This document shows, in pieces, positions 6,393-13,425 of a DNA stretch of 22,853 nt. The notes beneath the pieces were generated by a model. It was not told the DNA's origin. It saw nothing but the letters and a program-made list of their open reading frames with translations, and made no database searches. The stretch covers positions 1 through 22,853 of the forward strand of contig DASQVO010000343.1 of the NCBI GenBank assembly GCA_035640715.1, in the 5' to 3' direction. Each line of letters begins with the position of its first letter. Within the stretch, counting starts at the first letter, position 1. The DNA is from DASQVO01 sp035640715. GTDB taxonomy: Bacteria > Actinomycetota > Actinomycetes > Streptosporangiales > Streptosporangiaceae. The translations under genes and the position numbers were made by a program.

Positions 6393-7517
6393 CAGCACCT
6401 CGGGCCGCTTGCAGAACGTGAACCGCACCTGCGTCCGGCCCGCCTCGCGGTCGTCGTAGAACACGGCACTGGGGATGGCCACCACCCCGGCGCGCCGCGG
6501 CAGGGCCGCGCAGAACTCGATGCCGTCCTGCTCACCGAGCGGCCGGATGTCGGTGGTGATGAAGTAGGTCCCGTCCGGCGGATATACCTTGAAACCGAGT
6601 TCTGCCAGCCCGCCGCTGAGCAGATCGCGCTTCATCCGCAGGTCCTCGCGCAGCTCCGTGAAGTACGAGTCCGGCAGCGCGAGCGCGTCTGCGACCGCGT
6701 ACTGGAACGGGCCGCCGCTGACGTAGGTGAGGAACTGCTTGGCGGCGCGGACCGCGGAGACGAGCTCGGCCGTCGCGGTGACCCAGCCGATCTTCCAGCC
6801 GGTGAATGAGAACGTCTTGCCGGCCGAGCTGATGGACACGGTGCGCTCGCGCATGCCGGGCAGCGACGCCATGGGCACGTGCCCGCCGGTGTAGATCAGG
6901 TGCTCGTACACCTCGTCGGTTATGACCAGGAGGTCATGCTCGGATGCAATCCGCGCGATCGCCGTCAGCTCCTCGCGGCTGAACACCGCGCCGGTGGGAT
7001 TGTGCGGTGAGTTCACCAGGATCGCCCGGGTCCGCGCCGTGACCGCCGCGCTCAGCGCGCCGATATCCGGCCGGAAGCCCGGTGGCCGGAGCGTGACGGG
7101 AACCCGGATCCCGCCGGCCATCGCGATGGAGGCGGCGTAGGAGTCGTAGTAGGGCTCGAACGCGATGACCTCGTCCCCCGGTTCCAGGAGCGCAAGAAGC
7201 GCCGCCGCGATCGCCTCGGTCGCGCCCGCGGTAACGAGAACCTCGGCGGCGGGGTCATAGTCGAGGCCGTAGAAGCGGCGCTGGTGGTCCGCGATCGCTT
7301 GCCGCAGCCCGGGGATGCCGGGGCCGGGCGGATACTGATTGCCCCTGCCTTCCAGGATCGCGCTGGCGGCCGCCTGAGCGACCTCGGGCGGCCCGTCGGT
7401 GTCAGGGAATCCTTGGCCGAGGTTGACGGATCCGGTCTCCAGCGCGAGGGCGGACATCTCGGCGAAGATGGTCGTTCCCATCCCCGTGAGGCGGCGGCTC
7501 AGCAGTGGTCGGTGCAC
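6354..7517 (-). CDS. Class I/II PLP aminotransferase (DapC / glutamine transaminase K-like)
   Basis: A 387-residue fold-type I aminotransferase of subgroup I-gamma, whose members include N-succinyldiaminopimelate aminotransferase and kynurenine/glutamine/methionine transaminases. Visible features: VNLGQGFPDTDGP (31-43), Y62 in NQYPPGPG, the PLP-stacking block EPYYDSY (121-127), NSPHNPTG (169-176), D201 in ITDEVYEHL, and the Schiff-base lysine K234 in SSAGKTFSFTGWKIGW. It starts with GTG 7517, which gives the family-like N-terminus HRPLLSRRLTGMGTTIFAEMS; ATG 7481 would cut this. It is divergent from a nitrilase-type amidase across 57 bases, which favours a glutamine-using transaminase over lysine biosynthesis, but both remain possible. 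No dap genes are nearby. A degenerate copy of its 3' end lies at 5329-5395. Confidence 0.88.
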   Translation of the reverse strand: MHRPLLSRRLTGMGTTIFAEMSALALETGSVNLGQGFPDTDGPPEVAQAAASAILEGRGNQYPPGPGIPGLRQAIADHQRRFYGLDYDPAAEVLVTAGATEAIAAALLALLEPGDEVIAFEPYYDSYAASIAMAGGIRVPVTLRPPGFRPDIGALSAAVTARTRAILVNSPHNPTGAVFSREELTAIARIASEHDLLVITDEVYEHLIYTGGHVPMASLPGMRERTVSISSAGKTFSFTGWKIGWVTATAELVSAVRAAKQFLTYVSGGPFQYAVADALALPDSYFTELREDLRMKRDLLSGGLAELGFKVYPPDGTYFITTDIRPLGEQDGIEFCAALPRRAGVVAIPSAVFYDDREAGRTQVRFTFCKRPEVLKEALARLTVLRR

Positions 7518-7562
7518 ACAGCCATGACATCACGCCCGCTCCCGCGATGAGACATCCGCGTT

Positions 7563-7568
7563 TAGGCT
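7563..7568 (+). promoter_or_regulatory. -10 element for a leaderless amidase transcript
   Basis: TAGGCT ends six bases before the amidase ATG at 7575, with no ribosome site between. That fits a transcript starting at or next to the A of the start codon. No clear -35 box is seen. Confidence 0.45.
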
Positions 7569-7574
7569 GACGGC

Positions 7575-8399
7575 ATGCGTATCGCGCTCTGCCAGATCCC
7601 GGTCAGCTCCCAACCCTCCGTCAACCTGGGCCGGGTGCGCGCCGCCCTGGCCGAAGCGGCTGGCCAGGGCGCCGACCTCGCGGTGTTTCCCGAGGCCACC
7701 CAGATCCGCTTCGGCTGCGATCCCCGGCCGGTCGCGGCGCCGCCGGACGGTCCGTTCGGCACCGCGCTCGCGACGGCGGCGAAAGAAGCGGGGGTGGCGC
7801 TCGTCGCCGGAATCTTCACTCCCGCCCCGGACGGCAGGGTGTTCAACACGGCCGTCGCCTTCGACCGCACCGGCGAGCTGGTGACCGCCTACCGCAAGCT
7901 GCATCTGTTCGACGCGCTCGGCCAGCGCGAGTCCGATCTGGTGGCGCCGGGCGCCGAGCCGGCGCTGGCCAAGCTCGCGGGCCTGCTGGTCGGTTTCCAG
8001 ATCTGCTATGACCTCCGGTTCCCCGAGCTCACGCGCCTGCTGGCCGGGCGCGGCGCGGAGCTGGTCGTGGTGCCCGCCGCATGGGCCGCCGGGCTGTTCA
8101 AGGAGGACCACTGGATCACCCTCGCCCGCGCGAGGGCGATCGAGAACACCGTGTGGCTGGCCGCCGCCGGGCAGGTGCCCGATCCGGACGAGCCGCCAAC
8201 CCGCGCTCCCACCGGCATCGGGCGCAGCGTGCTCATCGACCCGATGGGCGCCGTCCGGCTCGACCTCGGCCCGTACCCGGGGGTGGCGGTCGCCGATGTC
8301 GACACGGATCTGACCGCCCGCGTGCGCGCCGCCCTGCCGTGCCTGGAACACCGCAGGCCCGATGTGTTCGGCCCGTCCGGCGAATCCGTCCGTCACTAG
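7575..8399 (+). CDS. Nitrilase-superfamily amidase (Nit2/omega-amidase-like)
   Basis: A 274-residue carbon-nitrogen hydrolase with the full Glu-Lys-Cys triad: E40 in LAVFPEAT, K108 in YRKLHLFD and C144 in FQICYDLRFPEL. The CYDLRFPEL signature and YRKLHLFD are typical of the Nit branch, which includes omega-amidase and deaminated-glutathione amidase. Omega-amidase hydrolyses 2-oxoglutaramate to 2-oxoglutarate and ammonia, clearing the product of glutamine transamination. The divergent aminotransferase 57 bases away supports that role here; since actinomycetes usually lack glutathione, deaminated-glutathione repair is less likely. The start ATG is supported by MRIALCQIPV, the usual first strand, and by a -10-like box six bases upstream. 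Length is normal. Confidence 0.85.
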   Translation: MRIALCQIPVSSQPSVNLGRVRAALAEAAGQGADLAVFPEATQIRFGCDPRPVAAPPDGPFGTALATAAKEAGVALVAGIFTPAPDGRVFNTAVAFDRTGELVTAYRKLHLFDALGQRESDLVAPGAEPALAKLAGLLVGFQICYDLRFPELTRLLAGRGAELVVVPAAWAAGLFKEDHWITLARARAIENTVWLAAAGQVPDPDEPPTRAPTGIGRSVLIDPMGAVRLDLGPYPGVAVADVDTDLTARVRAALPCLEHRRPDVFGPSGESVRH

Positions 8400-8571
8400 A
8401 CGACGTGGCACCGCGGCGCGGGTCAGCCAGCGGACATAGGAACACTGGCGGGGGAGGAAGAAACGGGCGATACTGCCAGGCTGGCGGCGATGAAGCCACG
8501 TCAGGCGGCATCAGCAACGGCCGGCTCCGGGTCAGCGACACTGCTCGGCTGGGAGGCCGCCACCCGTAGAG
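8400..8571. other. Convergent gap between amidase and second PIN toxin
   Basis: The amidase and the toxin gene converge here. Only weak hairpins are visible, such as GCCAG-G-CTGGC near 8476-8486, and no supported gene. It may hold a bidirectional terminator. Confidence 0.3.
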
Positions 8572-8964
8572 TCAAATCTTTACGACGCGGACACTGTCTC
8601 CGCACAACATCGCGAGATCCTCGGGATCAGAGGTGAGCAGGATCCGGGGAGCAGGCGCGGCAAGCGCGGTGGCCGCCACAATGGCGTCGATTGCGTGCTG
8701 ATGGCCGTGCAGCCCACGCGCGGCGAGGAGCCTGGAAGCCGCGCGTGCGATGTTCTCGGTGACGGGCTCGATCACCAGGCGGGAGACCGCCCAGTCAAAG
8801 CGCGCCTGATTCATCCTGGGATTCCGCGCTTCCACCATCGTGGCGGCACTCGTCACAACGCGAAGGCCGTCGATGCGGGCCTGCGCCAGGCGGGCCATGA
8901 ACATACGGTCCTTGAGTACGGTCTTCGACAAGCCCTCGCTGTCCAGCACGAGCGTGCCAGTCAC
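8572..8964 (-). CDS. PIN-domain toxin (VapC-like)
   Basis: A 130-residue PIN-domain ribonuclease toxin. Acidic residues fall at the expected places: D8 in LVLDSEGL, E45 in ATMVEARNP, D93 in HAIDAIVAATA and D113/D116 in LTSDPEDLAML. The size fits classical VapC proteins. It starts with GTG 8964 inside GTGA, overlapping the stop of its antitoxin gene by four bases. It differs clearly in sequence and length from the PIN toxin at 5421-5921, so the two modules were probably acquired independently rather than by local duplication. Confidence 0.85.
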   Translation of the reverse strand: MTGTLVLDSEGLSKTVLKDRMFMARLAQARIDGLRVVTSAATMVEARNPRMNQARFDWAVSRLVIEPVTENIARAASRLLAARGLHGHQHAIDAIVAATALAAPAPRILLTSDPEDLAMLCGDSVRVVKI

Positions 8965-9272
8965 GCGGCGTGCCCGGCGCTCGCACCCTCGGTGCCGTAC
9001 AACTCAGCCCGCGCCGCAGCAAGCTCCTCGGGGGTGAACTCCCCCTCGGTGCTGGTGTACTCATCGACGAGTTCCGCCAAGTTGTCCTGCTCGATCTGGC
9101 GGCGCAACGCCGCCTCGACGTAAGCAGAGAAGCCTCGCTTGCCGACCCGGTTCCGCACGGCCGCCACCGTGCCGCTATGCAGCGACGTGCTCACGGTCAT
9201 GGTGGGACCGGTCCCCGGAATGTCTAGCTCCTGAGGAGAGCCACTCTCACTGGCGATTCTCTTCGCAGCCAT
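8961..9272 (-). CDS. RHH-type antitoxin of the second PIN module
   Basis: A 103-residue antitoxin-like protein. The central part, MTVSTSLHSGTVAAVRNRVGKRGFSAYVEAALRRQIEQ, shows the strand-helix-helix layout of ribbon-helix-helix repressors, and the acidic C-terminal part (STEGEFTPEELAAARAEL) fits a toxin-binding tail. ATG 9272 was chosen because a TAGAAT -10-like box ends six bases upstream, suggesting a leaderless transcript. ATG 9200 would begin directly at the RHH strand and cannot be excluded; the first 24 residues are polar and of no known family. Its TGA overlaps the toxin's GTG. Confidence 0.78.
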   Translation of the reverse strand: MAAKRIASESGSPQELDIPGTGPTMTVSTSLHSGTVAAVRNRVGKRGFSAYVEAALRRQIEQDNLAELVDEYTSTEGEFTPEELAAARAELYGTEGASAGHAA

Positions 9273-9278
9273 ACCCTG

Positions 9279-9318
9279 ATTCTAATAGAACTTCCAACAG
9301 AACGCAGTGAGTTGGAAG
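9279..9318 (-). promoter_or_regulatory. Promoter with 8+8 inverted repeat upstream of the second module
   Basis: CTTCCAAC (9291-9298) and GTTGGAAG (9311-9318) form a perfect eight-base inverted repeat with a 12-base spacer. It covers the expected -35 zone of a promoter whose -10 is TAGAAT (9284-9279, minus strand). It is a good candidate operator for the RHH antitoxin. Confidence 0.55.
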
Positions 9319-9342
9319 GGGGCCCATGTGCGCCGATCGTAG

Positions 9343-9362
9343 CCGCGGCCTTTGACCCGCGG
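9343..9362 (-). terminator. Hairpin after hicB
   Basis: CCGCGG (9343-9348) and CCGCGG (9357-9362), each self-complementary, can pair across an eight-base loop. The hairpin lies just after the hicB stop and has no U-tract, so a GC-type terminator is only possible. Confidence 0.35.
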
Positions 9363-9364
9363 GA

Positions 9365-9607
9365 TCAGGCGGTACGGGCGAGCACGTGCTGCTCAGTCAC
9401 CGAGCCAGGCGTTTCCTCAAGCTCGACACGTACTGGATGGCCGGGCTCGGAAAGGTAGAGGCTGATCGCCTCGGCGAGGGCGGCGCGCAGCTCGGTCATG
9501 TCGTGCCCGGAAGCGAAGCAACCAGGCAATTCATCGACCTCCGCCCACAGATCTTCACCGGGCTCGCTGTGGATGCGGACGGTATAGACGTTCCCGGCCT
9601 CATTCAC
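9365..9607 (-). CDS. hicB: HicB-family antitoxin (short form)
   Basis: An 80-residue HicB-type antitoxin. The sequence YTVRIHSEPGEDLWAEVDELPGCFASGHDMTELRAALAEAI is the degenerate RNase-H-like HicB fold, with the characteristic ELPGCFASG turn and following helix. The DNA-binding C-terminal domain present in longer HicB proteins is absent, so repression would depend on the HicA-HicB complex or on another factor. It starts with GTG 9607 inside GTGA, overlapping the hicA stop by four bases; toxin-first order is normal for hicAB. It should neutralise the mRNA interferase HicA. Confidence 0.85.
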   Translation of the reverse strand: MNEAGNVYTVRIHSEPGEDLWAEVDELPGCFASGHDMTELRAALAEAISLYLSEPGHPVRVELEETPGSVTEQHVLARTA

Positions 9608-9828
9608 CGGTTGCCGCCTCCCTTCAGCCCCGCCTGCCGGAGTATCGCTTCAGTCAGTGACCGCGAATAGTCACCGCCCCGGTGATGCGGCAGCGTAATA
9701 GGCCGGTGACCAGGCTTCTCCATTTTCACAACGTGCTTGTCACCTAAGGTTTCCGTCCAGCCATGCTCTTCGAGGAGCTTCTTGGCTGAACGCTGGCTAA
9801 GGACCCGCGGAAGGCTCGGTTCGCTCAC
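9604..9828 (-). CDS. hicA: HicA-family mRNA interferase toxin
   Basis: A 74-residue HicA toxin with the dsRBD-like fold. SQRSAKKLLEEHGWTET matches the first helix and strand, H32 in GDKHVVKM sits where the catalytic histidine is expected, and ITLPHHRGGDYSRSLTEAILRQAGL is the typical C-terminal block. The usual GSHH motif is reduced to GDKH, keeping one histidine. The start is GTG 9828, with a TACACT -10-like box at 9851-9846 giving a leader of about ten bases. It cleaves mRNA when free of HicB. The pair appears intact. Confidence 0.85.
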   Translation of the reverse strand: MSEPSLPRVLSQRSAKKLLEEHGWTETLGDKHVVKMEKPGHRPITLPHHRGGDYSRSLTEAILRQAGLKGGGNR

Positions 9829-9845
9829 ATCACCATGCTGCCCTG

Positions 9846-9851
9846 AGTGTA
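9846..9851 (-). promoter_or_regulatory. -10-like element for hicAB
   Basis: TACACT on the minus strand would give a transcript start near 9839, about 11 bases before the hicA GTG. The flanking CGATG-TTT-CGTCG (9852-9864) is a partial palindrome that could act as operator. No good -35 is visible. Confidence 0.35.
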
Positions 9852-9869
9852 CGACGAAACATCGGCAAC

Positions 9870-9886
9870 GCCCTTCCCCTAAGGGC
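9870..9886 (-). terminator. Small hairpin downstream of the propeller gene
   Basis: GCCCTT (9870-9875) and AAGGGC (9881-9886) form a perfect six-base stem with a five-base loop, about 70 bases beyond the stop of the large minus-strand gene. There is no clear U-tract, so this is a tentative terminator. Confidence 0.35.
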
Positions 9887-9953
9887 CTGCCTGGTCCCGA
9901 AGGCTCCTGACAGGGACTTACCTGGGTGTATCACCAGCGGCGGGGACGTCAAG

Positions 9954-12900
9954 CTAGCTGCGGATGGGCGAGCGCCAGATCGTGGGGGACTCACTCGCGG
10001 GGGAGGCGGTGTAGCCAACGCCGGTCAGCGTGCTGCCCGAGACGGCAAGCGCGGTGATCTCCTGGATTCCCTGGCCGCCCAGGCCCGTCACCGATGGCAG
10101 ATCGGCCTTCCAGGTGATCCCGTCCGCGGACGTCCAGATAACGACGTCCTGGCGGCCGCCAGTGCCGAACGTGCCGGTCGCGGTGAACCCGGTCCCGGTC
10201 GCGGCCACCGCGTCCACGCTGGCGGCCCCGCCGGGGGACGGAAGCAGGGACTCGGTCCAGGTCGCGCCGCCGTTGACAGATTCCGCGGCGAACGGCGCCA
10301 CCCGCCCGGCTGAAGTCGCGGATATGCCGACGGCAACGATGCGGCGGCCGTTGACGGTCACCTGCTGCAGTCGCGCCCGGACCGCGCCGGGCGGGAGCAC
10401 GAGACTGGCCAGCCGCCACGTCCGGCCGTTCGCCGACGCCCAAGCGGCCGGCCTGTTGCCATCGGTGCCGACGGCAACGAATCCGCCCGCGCGCGACGCG
10501 ACCGCCAGCATCTGCTGGGAGGCCCCGCCTCCGCCCAGGCCGGCCGCGCGCTGCCAGCCGGTGAGGCCCGCTGACCACCATGCCGCGGGGACCGTGCGGC
10601 TTGTTCCCTGGATGACCTGCCGTCCGACGATGACGTAACCGGCCTGTCCCGCCGCGGCCGCGACGGTGAAGACGCCGCGCCCGGCGAAGGCCGCCGCCGC
10701 GTCGGCCGCCTGCCAGCTACGGCCGGCCCGCGAGGTGACAACGACCGGGTGCTGCGCCGCTGCCGACCGCACGCCGCCGACCGCAACCCATCCCGCCGTG
10801 CCATGCGCGACGCCGGACAGCTGCTGCAGTCCCGGCCGGTCCAGCGCCGAGGCTGGCGCGCCGACGGCGCGGGTCCAGGTGGTGCCCGCGTCAGCGGACA
10901 GCCAGGCCGCCGGGAACCCGTTCGCGCTGCCGACCGCGACCTGGCTGGCACCGCTGGCCGCAATGTCGTTGACAGCGACCTCTGGCTCTACCGCGCCCGG
11001 GACGGCCGCGACGTTGACCGGGCTGACCAGGCCGGCGTGGTCCACGGTGAGCACGGCCTGCCTGCTGACCTGGCCGGCCGCCGCGGTCCCAGCCGCGACG
11101 ACGGCACCGCCGGAGGCCACGGCGACGCCTGAGATCGCCTGCCCGGCAGCGCTGGCGAGCGTTCCGGCCGAGCGCCAGGAGGTGCCATTGACACTGGTGA
11201 AGGCGACCGTGGCGCCGCCGCTTTGCCCAGTGACCACCGCGCCAGCGGGGCCGCCGTCCACGGCTCCCACGCTGAGGCCACCCTGGCTCGTGAGAGTGGC
11301 GGCGAAATTCCAGCCCGCGCCGTCAGCGGAAACATACGCCACGGCATCGGCCCCGGCCCGCCCAGACCGGCCGGGCCGGATGGCCACGAACCCGGTAGCT
11401 GTCGCGGCCAGCCCCGCGACCGCGTTCTCCGCACCGTTGCTGACGGGAATGGTCACGGCGGTCCAGGTCGCACCGCCGTCCGTACTCCGCCACGCCCCGG
11501 CGGCGCGGGCGGTGATGCTGCCCCGCACGGTCCTGGTGACAATGCCGGATATCACGGCCGACTTCCCGGACACGGCTGCGAAGGTGATGCCCGCCACGGT
11601 GCCGTCGGCGGCCAGGTGCAGCTGGGCCGCTCCGAGCCGGCGCCAGGTGACGCCGTTCGATGACGTCCAGACGACTGGACTGCTGGCGGCCGGGTCACCC
11701 GGCGGCACGTTCTCGCCAGCCGCGAGGAAGCCAGTGGCCGTCCGCCGCAGGACGTTCACCCGGTCGCCGCGCTGGAAAGGAGCGATCCCCCGGGTGGATG
11801 CCAGCGTCCAGGACTTGCCGTCCCGGCTGGTCCATATCGCATCGGGCCCGAGCGCAGCCCATGCGCCCTGGCCGCCGGCGATCAGCGCCGCCGCATGCCC
11901 CGGCGGCGGGGCGCCGCCGTCCGGCGCCCGCTCCGGAGCAAGGCGCCAGCTCCGGCCGCCGTCATCCGACAGGAAGAACCGCGCCCGCCCGATTCGCGCG
12001 CCCGCCTGTGAGCCGATCGCGACCACGAGCGAGCCCGAGCTGGCAACACGGCTGAGGGACTGGTCGATGCCGCGGGGCACCTCAGCCGGGGTGGTGCTGA
12101 AATCGCTGCTGGCTGGCGTGGCCGCCGGGAAACCCACCGACAGGGTGGCGGGGGCCGGGCCGGAGGCACCACTGCTGCCGCCGAACGTGGCGACAGCCGC
12201 GATGCCGACGGCGACCATCGATATTGTCGGCAGCGCAACCCGCAGCGCCCATCGCTTTACTCCTGCCGCCGACAGTGGCGGCGGAAGCGGACGCTGCCTG
12301 GGCGTACCTTCGGCGGCGTCACGCGACCGGGCCGGTGCGCAGAGGCCTGCCCATTCCGCCCCGGCAGGCCCCCGATCGGGCCACCGGTCATCCTGCCGTC
12401 CAGCCTGTCCCGCATCGCCGTCATCCTGGCGGCCGCCGCCGGGACCGTAGCCGAACTCATAACCGGGACCGCCTGCCATCCCCCGCGCCGGCCCAGCACC
12501 CCCGGCATTCGGTGCCGAGCCGCGCCGCGGTGGCGTCACCGGCGCCGCGTAAGGCGGCCCGTAGCCGAACTCGTACCCTGGGCCGCCGGGCACAGCGGGC
12601 GGGGCCAGCGCACCGGGACGCGTCCCGGCAAAGCCAGGGCCGGTATCAAAGGCCTCCGTCTGGGCGTCATCCGGCAAGCCGGGACGCTCCTGGCCAGGGC
12701 CGGGCGGTTCCTGGTCCACCGGGACCGCGTATCCGAACGGGCCCTGCCCCGGGAATGCGCCGTAACCTGACAGATCCGGATCGTAACCAAACGGGTCCGG
12801 CTCGACCGCACCGTACCCGGACCCGGTTCCGGGCGGGTAGGCCGGCATAGCGGTGGAGCCGGTCTCAGGCCGTGGGTCATATGGGGACTCCGGCCGCGCC

Positions 12901-13025
12901 GCGTAGCGGGGATCAGTCCCGGGACCGGAGCCGGGCTCATACCCGGGGCGGCGCCATACCCGTCTGCATCGGGGGCCGCGCGCGTCGCGTTCCCCATCAT
13001 CCCAGGGGCTGCCTGTCGTACTCAC
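9954..13025 (-). CDS. Membrane-anchored Asp-box beta-propeller protein
   Basis: A predicted 1023-residue protein in three parts. Residues 1 to about 255 are a disordered Gly/Pro/Tyr/Asp-rich cytoplasmic region with two copies of GGPGYEFGYGP. One membrane segment follows a KR pair (VKRWALRVALPTISM..., about 259-281). About 740 residues then lie outside the cell. That part holds roughly a dozen Asp-box/BNR motifs, S-x-[DN]-x-G-x-x-W, such as SDDGGRSW, SRDGKSW, SSNGVTW, STDGGATW, SADGAGW, SVNGTSW, SANGRTW, SVNGGATW and SADGITW, at intervals of about 50-65 residues. This spacing implies one or two beta-propellers. No sialidase catalytic set (Arg triad, FRIP) was seen, so binding or surface display is likelier than hydrolysis. 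Start GTG 13025 follows AAAGGA; the frame stays open 31 codons further up without a better site. Function unknown. Confidence 0.75.
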   Translation of the reverse strand: MSTTGSPWDDGERDARGPRCRRVWRRPGYEPGSGPGTDPRYAARPESPYDPRPETGSTAMPAYPPGTGSGYGAVEPDPFGYDPDLSGYGAFPGQGPFGYAVPVDQEPPGPGQERPGLPDDAQTEAFDTGPGFAGTRPGALAPPAVPGGPGYEFGYGPPYAAPVTPPRRGSAPNAGGAGPARGMAGGPGYEFGYGPGGGRQDDGDAGQAGRQDDRWPDRGPAGAEWAGLCAPARSRDAAEGTPRQRPLPPPLSAAGVKRWALRVALPTISMVAVGIAAVATFGGSSGASGPAPATLSVGFPAATPASSDFSTTPAEVPRGIDQSLSRVASSGSLVVAIGSQAGARIGRARFFLSDDGGRSWRLAPERAPDGGAPPPGHAAALIAGGQGAWAALGPDAIWTSRDGKSWTLASTRGIAPFQRGDRVNVLRRTATGFLAAGENVPPGDPAASSPVVWTSSNGVTWRRLGAAQLHLAADGTVAGITFAAVSGKSAVISGIVTRTVRGSITARAAGAWRSTDGGATWTAVTIPVSNGAENAVAGLAATATGFVAIRPGRSGRAGADAVAYVSADGAGWNFAATLTSQGGLSVGAVDGGPAGAVVTGQSGGATVAFTSVNGTSWRSAGTLASAAGQAISGVAVASGGAVVAAGTAAAGQVSRQAVLTVDHAGLVSPVNVAAVPGAVEPEVAVNDIAASGASQVAVGSANGFPAAWLSADAGTTWTRAVGAPASALDRPGLQQLSGVAHGTAGWVAVGGVRSAAAQHPVVVTSRAGRSWQAADAAAAFAGRGVFTVAAAAGQAGYVIVGRQVIQGTSRTVPAAWWSAGLTGWQRAAGLGGGGASQQMLAVASRAGGFVAVGTDGNRPAAWASANGRTWRLASLVLPPGAVRARLQQVTVNGRRIVAVGISATSAGRVAPFAAESVNGGATWTESLLPSPGGAASVDAVAATGTGFTATGTFGTGGRQDVVIWTSADGITWKADLPSVTGLGGQGIQEITALAVSGSTLTGVGYTASPASESPTIWRSPIRS

Positions 13026-13425
13026 CTTTTCCTTTAGCCAGCCATGGCCGGGGGCAAGCCGGAACCGAGAGGCGAGGGGCGGCCAATATCCCCTCTGCGC
13101 GATCGTACCCGCCGGCACCCTGATCGGACTGGCGATTGGAGTCGCTGCAGGTCAGACTGACGGGCGGGCGGGGCGCCCGTCTGCGGCCCGTTCGCGCCAG
13201 GGGCGGGCGCCACCCGGCATCTGGCACCTCTGGCGCTCTGGCACCTGGCACCGGTGCCCCTGGGCGTGCGTGAGGCGAGGCACCGTGGCCGCCATGGCAG
13301 GTGACATGTGCCATATGCGTCACACGGAGCCCTTGATCTCTTCCGGCTCCCCCGGCAAGACAGCCGGGTAACCTGAGTGCTTAGCAAGGATCGCATTCAA
13401 GTTGCGGAAGAGGGCGATATCCGCC
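13026..13425. promoter_or_regulatory. Divergent control region between the propeller gene and kgd
   Basis: About 400 bases without a supported gene. For the minus-strand gene, TACGAT (13107-13102) is a candidate -10. For kgd, TAACCT (13369-13374) is a candidate -10, preceded by the hairpin CCCGGC/GCCGGG (13351-13368). GGCACCGGTGCC (13247-13258) is a perfect 12-base palindrome set among several CTGGCRC words, and GTGAC/GTCAC (13301-13305, 13319-13323) is a spaced inverted repeat. These are candidate operators; no factor can be named. Confidence 0.4.

Noticed and set aside
10666..12450. 594-residue plus-strand frame opposite the propeller gene
   Set aside because: Ala/Pro/Thr-rich shadow of the propeller gene, whose minus-strand frame shows regular Asp-box motifs.
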